From positions 1 to 60,421 of the forward strand of contig JAHQVR010000336.1 in NCBI GenBank assembly GCA_019634245.1: 60,421 nt of DNA, in the 5' to 3' direction. Below the pieces are notes generated by a model. The model searched no databases and was not told the origin of the DNA. It worked only from the letters and a program-made list of their open reading frames with translations. Shown one piece after another: positions 27,665 to 35,585 of this stretch (position 1 is the stretch's first letter; every line of letters begins with the position of its first letter). A program made the position numbers and the translations under genes. This stretch comes from Gammaproteobacteria bacterium (GTDB lineage Bacteria > Pseudomonadota > Gammaproteobacteria > Granulosicoccales > Granulosicoccaceae).

Positions 27665-28204
27665 CTATGATCCACGATCAGGTACTAGTACGTACCGTTT
27701 TCCAGCTCGCTCAACGACAACTTCGTATTTGTCAATAGATTTCACCTTAAACCCCGACACGCTCCCACCAGCTTTGAGTAATAGTCCATCTAACACTGCT
27801 AAAGACTGATTTGGCCTATGAAACAATGCGCTCAATTTGGGCAGAGGAATATCTTTCTCGATAGACGCTGTGCCTGAACGATTCGTTGTCGGTTTATCGA
27901 CAACAGTCGATGAGGATGTAGATTCTTCTACTAACACAACCTCTGTATTAAACGGATCACGATCCGGTTGGTTCAACCAGTCAATTTTCTCTCGGTCCAC
28001 ACGCCTGTATGTAGACAAATCAACGGTCGAATTAATGTCATTTTGAACAGAATCAATAATGTCTATGGATTGCGCGAACTCATCATCAGAATGCTCAACC
28101 GCGTTAGAGCTAAGAAAAGGCATCACGATTGAGTAAGCCAGATAGCAAAAAGCAGCAATACTCAGCCCTATGACGAATTTCGGGTTATTGAATAATTTCT
28201 TCAT
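27665..28204 (-). CDS. Bitopic pilus-assembly protein (MshK/PilP/GspC-like position)
   Basis: 179-residue protein with one N-terminal membrane helix (about 9-29), an acidic linker and a small periplasmic beta domain at the C terminus (about 120-175; LDGLLLKAGGSVSGFKVKSIDKYEVVVERAGKRYVL). In MSHA, T4P and T2SS operons the gene before the secretin encodes PilP, MshK or GspC, whose beta domain docks on secretin N-domains; the end of this protein has that look. Sequence similarity is too low for a firm name. It overlaps the preceding PilO-like gene by 20 bp. Confidence 0.65.
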   Translation of the reverse strand: MKKLFNNPKFVIGLSIAAFCYLAYSIVMPFLSSNAVEHSDDEFAQSIDIIDSVQNDINSTVDLSTYRRVDREKIDWLNQPDRDPFNTEVVLVEESTSSSTVVDKPTTNRSGTASIEKDIPLPKLSALFHRPNQSLAVLDGLLLKAGGSVSGFKVKSIDKYEVVVERAGKRYVLVPDRGS

Positions 28205-28964
28205 TGAGTTCCGTCTCGTAGATCACCGTCGGCACACGTCCCTGTTCTTGATTGGTAAAGCCTTCGTTATCTATTACCCAAAGTTTTATGGTTATCGCTA
28301 GTCTAGAGAGTCCTTGCGAATCCCCTTTTGCCACGGTTGAGGCAATATCCAAATGCCATCGATCCGCTAGCATAATGCTTAATAGTTTCATCGAGCTTTC
28401 AAACACTCCACGCTTCGCACCCGACTGGGCCGAAAACTCCAGCACTACTGGCACCTCAAGAACACCCTCTATTTGCGCTGGCTTTGGCGTCTCTATTCGG
28501 TAAGTCATATCCATTGAATGCTGTTCAGCCTGACTGACCAGTTCATTAATCCAAGTGGCAATCATAGGGAACCCGGCGAACACTCTAGAGCTCTCAACTT
28601 CCAACTGTTCTTCGAGGTCTATTTGGTCAAACGCCACTACCTGAGATTTCAGATATTCCTTTAATTCAATGAGCTCTTCATTCTCTGTTAATAGGTTGCT
28701 GAGTTCAGAATCGTCCGGGATTCTAAAGTAGGCGTTCCAGACCAGTTGTGCTAAACAGGAGAGCATCACAGCCACAACAATACTTGTTGTAAATTTATTG
28801 ACGAACACTTTATTAGCTAAATCTTCCACTATTAAAAGCAGTGGAGATTTAAAAGATCGAACACCTTGTATGGCGTTCAAGTCTTCTTCCAGCAATTGCA
28901 TGGTCTCGACATCAACGTCGAAATTTTGATCAGGAACCAACTCCTCTGTCTGAATCTGGTTCAT
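28185..28964 (-). CDS. PilO/MshJ/GspM-like inner-membrane alignment protein
   Basis: 259-residue bitopic protein: a cytoplasmic N-terminal tail (about 1-55), one membrane helix (about 60-82), a coiled-coil stretch (NLLTENEELIELKEYLKS) and a periplasmic ferredoxin-like alpha/beta region that fits PilO/GspM. The N-terminal tail of about 55 residues is longer than in most PilO proteins. It overlaps the PilM-PilN gene by 4 bp (ATGA) and the next gene by 20 bp. It is expected to pair with the PilN half of the upstream protein in the alignment subcomplex. Confidence 0.7.
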   Translation of the reverse strand: MNQIQTEELVPDQNFDVDVETMQLLEEDLNAIQGVRSFKSPLLLIVEDLANKVFVNKFTTSIVVAVMLSCLAQLVWNAYFRIPDDSELSNLLTENEELIELKEYLKSQVVAFDQIDLEEQLEVESSRVFAGFPMIATWINELVSQAEQHSMDMTYRIETPKPAQIEGVLEVPVVLEFSAQSGAKRGVFESSMKLLSIMLADRWHLDIASTVAKGDSQGLSRLAITIKLWVIDNEGFTNQEQGRVPTVIYETELNEEIIQ

Positions 28965-30349
28965 TGCAAACGCCCTTCGATTTCAAAATGCGCCTTTTTC
29001 CCATTGCGTAAAATGCCATTTTTGAACTGCTGATACCAAGACACCTTCCAACTCTTGGAAACATTCATGTTCCATGGTGAATCTTGAAGTGATGTTTCGA
29101 ATTGATCCAGAGTATCTGAAACGTATTCAGCACTTTGGTTAACATCTCCGCGTATAGCCACAGACCAACCCCCGTTGTCACTCAACACCTCAACATCTTT
29201 AAGCACCAACTGCGGTGGCGTCAGGCGACTCAGATGCAGTAAAAATATGCTAGGCATATTTAAACTGTTTGATTGCAAATTGATCAGTCGATTCAGTTTC
29301 TGCTCAGAGAGTGTCATCCGCAACTCTAGCTGCTCAGTTTCGGTGACCAAAAACTCATTCTCTGCCCGAGCGTGTTGCAAACTGGAATCGAATTCTCTGG
29401 CTTTTTTGGTCATGGAGGCTGTCACGACTGACGCTGAGACCATTAACGCGAGTGTGAACCAGACCCCTACCCGTTTTACGCTCTCCTTGGTGATATTTTT
29501 CTGTGTAAAAATAGAGACGAAATTAGCAGATAACCTACCTGGCATTCTGGCTGCTTGATCGAGCCAGAAATTTTCATCCTCTGAGTTTTTATCTAGATGT
29601 ATTCTCAGGTCAGTGACATCGCCCAAAGCACTCATTACATCGTCGGGCCGCTCACCCACGATCCATACGTCGGTAATAGTTTTTCCCGTCTGTTGTTTTG
29701 TGTACCTGACGGTGCGATTAATGTCCATTGACAATCGGTCCTGCAATCGATTGCTCGTACCAAAACTCAGTTCTCTGACAAACAGGGCCTCACCATCACC
29801 TAAACATACGATAAGCTCCGCTCTTTCATGAAACAACGCTACGACCAAGGCTATCTCTTCATCCTTGATATTGAGCTTGGGGATATAGTGACTAACAATT
29901 TCAGTTAGTGGCACATAGCGCTTTGGGGTCAACCCCATGGCCATGCATGTCACAACCGTCGTATCGACAATACTCTTTGGCACCATGTGGAGCAATACGC
30001 CCTCATTGCCATCAGCGTGCTTAGCTTCGTGATAACACCACGCTAGCTCACTACCAATACCCGACTCCTGAGCCACTTTTCTTTGTAAATACTTCTCCAA
30101 ATCCCGCTTACGCATGTAGGGGATTTCCATATAAGAGTGAGTATGCAAATCGTGCTCGTGCACGATGGCAACCTTGCCTTTTCGCTTTATTCCAATTACC
30201 GTGCGCGCTTCCCGGAGTGCATTGACAAAATCGGTGGGCGACTCTACCAGTTGGTCGGCCGTAAATTGATCCACCATCCTACCGCGCTTGTAGCGAGCAA
30301 TTTTAAATTCACCATAGAGCCAAGATATGGAATATTCCGTGACGATCAT
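28961..30349 (-). CDS. PilM-PilN fusion, GspL-like pilus assembly protein
   Basis: 462-residue protein that joins two usual subunits. The cytoplasmic part (about 1-285) follows the actin-like PilM/MshI pattern (IPYMRKRDLEKYLQRKV, a VALVVALFHERAEL strand pair and an IVGERPDD loop). A single membrane helix (about 292-312) is followed by a coiled coil (about 318-360) and a PilN-like periplasmic domain (about 370-462; LTPPQLVLKDVEVLSDNGGWSVAIRG region). T2SS GspL has the same architecture, whereas T4P uses two genes. The ATGA overlaps on both sides show tight coupling. It should connect the motor ATPase to the periplasmic alignment ring. Confidence 0.75.
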   Translation of the reverse strand: MIVTEYSISWLYGEFKIARYKRGRMVDQFTADQLVESPTDFVNALREARTVIGIKRKGKVAIVHEHDLHTHSYMEIPYMRKRDLEKYLQRKVAQESGIGSELAWCYHEAKHADGNEGVLLHMVPKSIVDTTVVTCMAMGLTPKRYVPLTEIVSHYIPKLNIKDEEIALVVALFHERAELIVCLGDGEALFVRELSFGTSNRLQDRLSMDINRTVRYTKQQTGKTITDVWIVGERPDDVMSALGDVTDLRIHLDKNSEDENFWLDQAARMPGRLSANFVSIFTQKNITKESVKRVGVWFTLALMVSASVVTASMTKKAREFDSSLQHARAENEFLVTETEQLELRMTLSEQKLNRLINLQSNSLNMPSIFLLHLSRLTPPQLVLKDVEVLSDNGGWSVAIRGDVNQSAEYVSDTLDQFETSLQDSPWNMNVSKSWKVSWYQQFKNGILRNGKKAHFEIEGRLQ

Positions 30350-31137
30350 GGTCTAGTCCAATTCCAACTCGTACCGTTGAATTCATATCGATAGGTGGTA
30401 CTGCCATTGACCAGATCTGAGGTCTGCAAAGAGGCACTTGAAAACGGATCTTCGAATAAGTCCAGCTTGGTTTCACTAATAATGAACCTTTCTACGCTAC
30501 CGTCGAGCGTGCCTGATTTTGCAGGTACTGGCGCTATAGGGCCACTTTCAAGCGAATACCCCGACTCAGTTGTGTTTTGGTTAGTTAGAAGAACGCGATG
30601 AAACAACGGAGCGAAATTGACCCTCTCAATCTTCAGATCATCACTTTCCGTATACAGTGCTCCGCTGGCCTGAGCCCATATAGCGTCAAATTGACTACTA
30701 CTCACATTAGTACCAGTGAGGTTACGTGTGAGATCGGATACGAACATTGCGCGCGGAGAATGAGGTTGATTCGTTAGGCCTAGACTCTGAGTTAACCCGG
30801 GGAAAACCGCTGGAGTCGAACTTAAAAAGGTTGGATCAAACACCAATATGCGAGTAAACCCGCGCTCGTTCTGCGAGATCTTCCCCGGAGCTTCGCTTGA
30901 AATCTCTGCCAGCTTTCCACTCCAGTCACTAAGGGTAGAGGATGGGATTCGCTTGCGTTCCAACACATACTCTTTTAAAGAAGAGGACAAAGTGCGGAGT
31001 GATTGCTCTTCGGCCGAGGCATAAGATTTTTTAATGCCTCGAACAAGACTGGGTGCCAGCGCTCCTGCCAAAATGGACGCAATGGCCAACACCGCAATCA
31101 TCTCGAGTAATGAAAACCCTCGCTGAGATCTGCTCAT
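30346..31137 (-). CDS. Type IV prepilin-like protein, long minor pilin
   Basis: 263-residue prepilin. The leader MSRSQRG is cut before FSLLEMIAVLAIASILAGAL, the standard N-methylation/hydrophobic helix with Glu5. The remaining 230 residues form a large globular head without Cys pairs; there is no known adhesin motif. It overlaps the PilC-like gene by 4 bp. Its size suggests a minor or tip pilin rather than the major subunit. A prepilin peptidase is needed for processing, and none is encoded in the window. Confidence 0.85.
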   Translation of the reverse strand: MSRSQRGFSLLEMIAVLAIASILAGALAPSLVRGIKKSYASAEEQSLRTLSSSLKEYVLERKRIPSSTLSDWSGKLAEISSEAPGKISQNERGFTRILVFDPTFLSSTPAVFPGLTQSLGLTNQPHSPRAMFVSDLTRNLTGTNVSSSQFDAIWAQASGALYTESDDLKIERVNFAPLFHRVLLTNQNTTESGYSLESGPIAPVPAKSGTLDGSVERFIISETKLDLFEDPFSSASLQTSDLVNGSTTYRYEFNGTSWNWTRP

Positions 31138-32339
31138 CCAGAAATACCCCCCATCAAGCTAAACAGAGGCATAAATATAGCGGCGGCAATTAATCCAACT
31201 ATCGAGATGAGTATCAGAACGATCAGTGGCTCTAACACACCAAACAATCGTTTAATTTGTCGCGGAATTTCAGAATCCAACCGCAACGATATTTTATTCA
31301 AACAATGTTCTAGTTTTCCCGACTCCTCACCGATGACAATCATGCGCATAACCATGGGAGTAAACACATGGCTGTGTCGGGATAAGCCATCGGACATAGT
31401 TCGACCTTCAGTCACGGCAAAGCGGGCTTCCCGCACGGCCTGCGCGACAACGCGATTTCCTACTACCCCGGCCAATAACTGCAAGGCATCCACAATCGGC
31501 ACCCCCGCCCTGAGCATCAGCGCCAAGTTATGGGAAAATCTCGACTGACAAAGCTGAAGAATAAGAGATCCAAACAAGGGGGTTTTGAGTTTTGCTCTGT
31601 CCACCATCATTCCCACAGAAGCATACATACCTGGCAGCACTCTTATCGCTACAATAAGAGCAATTACACCGATAATGATTAGCCACCAATACGAAACCGT
31701 GAATGCACCCACGGCAAGTACGCCTTTTGTCACCAATGGCAATTCCAAATTCAGAGACTCAAAGATCTCAGCAAATTGAGGCACAACAAATAAGAACATC
31801 AGTAAAATCAGGCCAAGTACGGCAAGGATAATAATCACTGGGTAGGTCGTTGCCTGTTTCACATCAGCCATCAAGTGATCTACCCATTCAACATGCTCGG
31901 CGACATCCGTACACGCTTCCACCAAATTACCACTATAGGAACCGGCGCGAATCAGATTGCAGATTTCCGGTGCAAACAAACTAGGATGCGTGGCCATTGC
32001 TTCATCCAATGGCACACCTGATTCAATGTTTATTCGAAGATCGGATAAAACATTCTTTAGTTCCTCTCTTTTGGTCTCTTCAGCTAATATGCTGAGGCTG
32101 GTTGACACATCCACCCCAGCATCCAACAAGGCTGCAAAACCATTAAACAGATCAACAAGTTCGCGACGGGATATTTTTTTCGTTTTATTGGATTTCTCCG
32201 CAGACACCGATTGCAGATTGATGACATACAGTCCCTCGGATGTCAGTCGCTGCTCGACACTGAGTTCGTTCTCAGCTACAACCACTCCTGTAACTGTTTG
32301 AGAGTTCTTATTAACAGCTTTGTAGGCGTAGCGAGGCAT
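31134..32339 (-). CDS. mshG: PilC/MshG/GspF inner-membrane platform protein
   Basis: 401-residue polytopic protein with two T2SSF domains. A small cytoplasmic N-domain (about 1-65; YAYKAVNKNSQTVTGVV) is followed by the first four-helix domain with ALLDAGVDVSTSLSILAEET, membrane helices near 165-190 and 210-235, a second domain with SHNLALMLRAGVPIVDALQLLAG, and a final helix (about 370-395). It is the platform on which the motor ATPase pushes pilins into the fibre. It lies 2 bp after the ATPase gene and overlaps the prepilin gene. Confidence 0.92.
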   Translation of the reverse strand: MPRYAYKAVNKNSQTVTGVVVAENELSVEQRLTSEGLYVINLQSVSAEKSNKTKKISRRELVDLFNGFAALLDAGVDVSTSLSILAEETKREELKNVLSDLRINIESGVPLDEAMATHPSLFAPEICNLIRAGSYSGNLVEACTDVAEHVEWVDHLMADVKQATTYPVIIILAVLGLILLMFLFVVPQFAEIFESLNLELPLVTKGVLAVGAFTVSYWWLIIIGVIALIVAIRVLPGMYASVGMMVDRAKLKTPLFGSLILQLCQSRFSHNLALMLRAGVPIVDALQLLAGVVGNRVVAQAVREARFAVTEGRTMSDGLSRHSHVFTPMVMRMIVIGEESGKLEHCLNKISLRLDSEIPRQIKRLFGVLEPLIVLILISIVGLIAAAIFMPLFSLMGGISG

Positions 32340-32341
32340 GG

Positions 32342-34048
32342 CTATCTGAGCACACGCAATACTTCAGTAACGGTGGTGTGTCCTTGGTTCGCCTTTTTAA
32401 GACCGTCTTCAATCAGGGTGGTCATGCCGCTACGAGTGGCCAGTTCCAGAAGCTCACTCTCAGACTGGCTATTGAGGATGCAGTGATGCATCGTCTCATC
32501 TAATATCAGCACTTCGTACACTGCTAATCGACCTTTGTAACCCGTGTGATTACACTGTTCACACCCCACTGCCACCCATTGAGTATCGTTATCGGACTTA
32601 CTGTGTTGGTAGCGCGGTTCATCAAAGATTAAATGGCTACCGGTCTCCTGTGTTTTACACACAGGGCACAGCCGTCGTAATAGCCTTTGACCAACCACAC
32701 CCACAAGGGCGGAAGGGATTAAATAGCGATCGATTCCCATATCAATAAGCCTTGAAATCGCACCTATCGCACTGTTGGTGTGTAGCGTGGAAAACACGGT
32801 GTGCCCGGTTAATGCAGCTCGTGTAGCCAGTTCGGCAGTTTCAAGATCTCGAATTTCGCCCACTAGAATCACATCAGGGTCTTGTCTTAACAAAGCGCGC
32901 AGGCCGGCCGCGAAATTCATACCCACTTCATCATTTATTTGAGTCTGCCGGATCGCTGGCAGGCTATATTCGATGGGATCTTCTAACGTGAACACACTGC
33001 GAGTGTCGTAATCAATAGTGCTCAGTGCGGTATACAGCGTGGTGGTTTTACCACTGCCTGTCGGGCCGGTGACTAACACCATGCCATAGGAGCGGCTGAC
33101 GGCATTTTCGAACCTAGTTCGGTCAGTATCACTGAACCCCAGTTGGTCCAACGACAGCTGCACGGAACCTGAGTCCAGCACTCGCATAACCACGCTCTCA
33201 CCATGATTGGTCGGCAATGTGGAGACCCGCAAGTCAATGTAAGAACTTCCAAAGTTGAATCGTATACGACCATCCTGTGGAACTCGTTTCTCAGTGATAT
33301 TCATACCACCAATGAGCTTGACCCGGCCAATAAGCGCTGCTTGTAATGGCTTGGGGATGACCACCTCTTCGTGCAGAACGCCATCCACTCGTAACCGAAC
33401 GCGAACATTTTTTTCTTCAGCATGAAAATGGATATCAGAGGCATTGTGCTTAATGGCGTCACCCAGTATCTGATCAACCAAGCGGACCATTGGAGTATCA
33501 TCACCGCTTTCCGCGGTGTGTTCGGTACCACTAGACAACACCGATTCAATGGTTTCGTTGATGCTCTTTCGGCGGGTGTAGCTTCGCTCTATGACTTCGA
33601 TAATGTGCGATTCTGGAGCGGTGACCACTGTAATGAAACGACCACACTCACGTTCAACCTGATCCATTGCGATAACATCAAAGGAATCCGCAAAGGCTAC
33701 GACCAGCACATCCCCATTGAGTGCTACAGGTATAACGCAATGGCGTTTGGCTGTCTCATAGCTGATATGGTCCAATACGCTGGCATCAATTTGCGCATTG
33801 CGTACATCGTATACATCAACTTCGTTTTGACTGGCCAGAACCTCAGTGATCGCCTCACTACTGACAAAGCCGAGCTGAACTAAGATTTCACCCAGAAATC
33901 CGCCCACACGACGCTGCTCGCGGAGCGCAAGATCAAGCTGAGATTCAGTCAACAATCCCGCTTCGAGAAATCGCTCTCCCAACGGTTTTTGTCGACCAGA
34001 CTCAGAAGCTGACTCTTCAGCCTCTATCCTCGAACTGGGGACGGACAT
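32342..34048 (-). CDS. mshE: PilB/MshE/GspE extension ATPase with MshEN-type N-domain
   Basis: 568-residue hexameric motor ATPase that drives pilus extension. The Walker A motif GPTGSGKTTT includes Lys334; Asp box and Walker B (DPDVILVGEIRDLETAELATR) follow, and a zinc-binding CPVC ... CEQC tetracysteine is at about 455-510. The N terminus has two 24-residue blocks, residues 22-45 and 51-74, separated by five residues, exactly the layout of the c-di-GMP-binding MshEN domain; both have xLGExx rather than the RLG start. No retraction ATPase gene (pilT) is in the operon, as in MSHA loci. It lies 6 bp after the first prepilin gene. Confidence 0.93.
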   Translation of the reverse strand: MSVPSSRIEAEESASESGRQKPLGERFLEAGLLTESQLDLALREQRRVGGFLGEILVQLGFVSSEAITEVLASQNEVDVYDVRNAQIDASVLDHISYETAKRHCVIPVALNGDVLVVAFADSFDVIAMDQVERECGRFITVVTAPESHIIEVIERSYTRRKSINETIESVLSSGTEHTAESGDDTPMVRLVDQILGDAIKHNASDIHFHAEEKNVRVRLRVDGVLHEEVVIPKPLQAALIGRVKLIGGMNITEKRVPQDGRIRFNFGSSYIDLRVSTLPTNHGESVVMRVLDSGSVQLSLDQLGFSDTDRTRFENAVSRSYGMVLVTGPTGSGKTTTLYTALSTIDYDTRSVFTLEDPIEYSLPAIRQTQINDEVGMNFAAGLRALLRQDPDVILVGEIRDLETAELATRAALTGHTVFSTLHTNSAIGAISRLIDMGIDRYLIPSALVGVVGQRLLRRLCPVCKTQETGSHLIFDEPRYQHSKSDNDTQWVAVGCEQCNHTGYKGRLAVYEVLILDETMHHCILNSQSESELLELATRSGMTTLIEDGLKKANQGHTTVTEVLRVLR

Positions 34049-34054
34049 GACGTT

Positions 34055-34633
34055 TTAGATGCGGGCTAAGCAAATCAACAGAATGCTGGTGCTAGTACCT
34101 GCATATCGCTTCACACGTCCCGCTTTCTTCCAATCACCATCACCTGTGGTAACGGACGAATCTTTATCAAGCTTTTCACTGATTTTCTCTGCGATGCCGT
34201 CACTGACACCATCCAGTCGATAAATAATGAACTGACCATCTTGCGAACCGTTGCCATCGAGGTCACAGGCGTAGGAGGCATGATTGGTTGCCAGAACACG
34301 CACGTAGCCGCCGTTGGACACAGGATTAGTCAACTCCTGATCCAAATATGGGCCATCCCAGCCGGATAAGGGATTTCCTGAGGTGTTCGCATTCACCATC
34401 AACTGGTGATATCCATCACCAGAATAAGATGGAATGTGATTGGGCCATAGGCCGGTATCCGAGTAGAAATCGGCAACCGTCGTTTTCAAAGTATTAACTT
34501 GTTGAACCACGGAGGTGGCTTTGGCGTCCTCGATCGCATCGAATATTCGGGGGGTGGCCATAGCGGCGAGTATCGCAATAACCGCCATAACACCGACGAT
34601 CTCAATGAGGGTAAAGCCTTTTTGCTTTAACAT
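34055..34633 (-). CDS. Type IV prepilin, GspG-like, first gene of the operon
   Basis: 192-residue prepilin. The short leader MLKQKG precedes FTLIEIVGVMAVIAILAAMA, with Glu5 intact. The head has a GspG-like start (DTGLWP, GWDGPYLDQ) and an acidic CDLDGNGSQDGQ stretch that could bind calcium, as in major pseudopilins of T2SS. The C-terminal tail is basic, then hydrophobic (STSILLICLARI), which is unusual for a pilin. AGGA 8 bases before the ATG is its ribosome site. As first gene it is probably the most abundant product and thus the major pilin candidate. Confidence 0.85.
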   Translation of the reverse strand: MLKQKGFTLIEIVGVMAVIAILAAMATPRIFDAIEDAKATSVVQQVNTLKTTVADFYSDTGLWPNHIPSYSGDGYHQLMVNANTSGNPLSGWDGPYLDQELTNPVSNGGYVRVLATNHASYACDLDGNGSQDGQFIIYRLDGVSDGIAEKISEKLDKDSSVTTGDGDWKKAGRVKRYAGTSTSILLICLARI

Positions 34634-34935
34634 GACAAATGTCCTTATTTGTTGTAGTGCGTCCTTGGAAGCTGATTCTCATTTTCCATCCATATTGTCG
34701 ACTGCTTCCGACTGTTCTTTAGCATGGTCAACAATTTTTACACCCAAGGTCCCAGATCCGTGTCAAAGCCCACAAAAGCGGACTCCGACGTTCCTCAGAA
34801 GCTCCGCTGTCCGTTCAAACTGGTACTAATACCGCTCAAACAGTGGTCAAAATACATATTGTCGGACAGAACGGGTTCCATCACCTGAGAAGTCATTACC
34901 CTGTGCTAGAGTTCTGAGTCGAGGAGAACACGAAC
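34634..34935. other. Divergent intergenic region, pilus operon versus lipoprotein
   Basis: 302 bases that must contain the promoter of the minus-strand pilus operon and that of the plus-strand lipoprotein gene (whose GAGGAGA ribosome site is at about 34921). A broken inverted repeat CGGAC...GTCCG is present, but I see no clear -35/-10 pair and no small gene. Confidence 0.45.
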
Positions 34936-35532
34936 ATGACCCCCAGAAAGGTTTTTTCCGTCTGGCTTTTTGTCGTAATTGGTTTGGTTGGCTGCGACAG
35001 CAGCGATGACGACAGCTCAGGCGACACCAGCATGCCAGATGGTTCTGACGAAGAGATTGCCAGCGCCCCAGCAACACTTCTGGGTGAATGGCGACTGGAC
35101 TGTGTCCTATCTGACCCAGAGGAACCAGACGTTGAATATGCCACGCAAACACTGACGTTCACAGATAACTTGTCAACATCAGAAGTACAATACTTTTCAG
35201 ATTCAGGTTGTTCCAATCTGATCGAGACCGTCTTAGTTGAATCGTCGGTTGTCTACCCAGAGGGTACCGCGGCTACAGGATTGGGTAACGCGAGTTTTAT
35301 CGATACCACCCTGGAATCCGTATTATTTGATGGCGAGCCTCTACCGGAGGAAGAACCAAACTTCGTTAATATTGGCCAGACCACCTATAGCATCTTTCTG
35401 GTGGTGGATAATTTGTTGTACTTAGGTGATATCGATCTTAATGATGATGGCAATGGCATTGGATTGAATGGCTCAACACCAGAGCTTCGTCCCACATCGC
35501 TAGATCAATCTCAGCCACGAGTGCGACAATAG
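34936..35532 (+). CDS. Small acidic lipoprotein of unknown function
   Basis: 198-residue lipoprotein: signal peptide ending LVGC (Cys20) followed directly by Asp. In E. coli an Asp after the lipid-modified Cys retains the protein in the inner membrane, so it may not reach the outer membrane. An acidic Ser/Asp linker leads to a beta-rich domain beginning LLGEWRLDC and containing a second Cys in SDSGCSNLIE, perhaps a disulfide pair; the shape suggests a lipocalin-like barrel, but no family is recognised. GAGGAGA precedes the ATG by 8 bases. It is a single gene, divergent from the pilus operon and convergent with the antiporter operon. Confidence 0.7.
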   Translation: MTPRKVFSVWLFVVIGLVGCDSSDDDSSGDTSMPDGSDEEIASAPATLLGEWRLDCVLSDPEEPDVEYATQTLTFTDNLSTSEVQYFSDSGCSNLIETVLVESSVVYPEGTAATGLGNASFIDTTLESVLFDGEPLPEEEPNFVNIGQTTYSIFLVVDNLLYLGDIDLNDDGNGIGLNGSTPELRPTSLDQSQPRVRQ

Positions 35533-35552
35533 AAACTACAGGCGTTGCGCTA

Positions 35553-35568
35553 CACCGACAGATCGGTG
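35553..35568. terminator. Weak hairpin between convergent genes
   Basis: CACCGA-CAGA-TCGGTG, flanked by CGC/GCG across a two-base bulge, lies between the lipoprotein stop and the last antiporter gene. It has no T-tract on either strand, so it is only a possible bidirectional terminator. Confidence 0.3.
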
Positions 35569-35585
35569 GCGAAAGCAAGGCGTCG

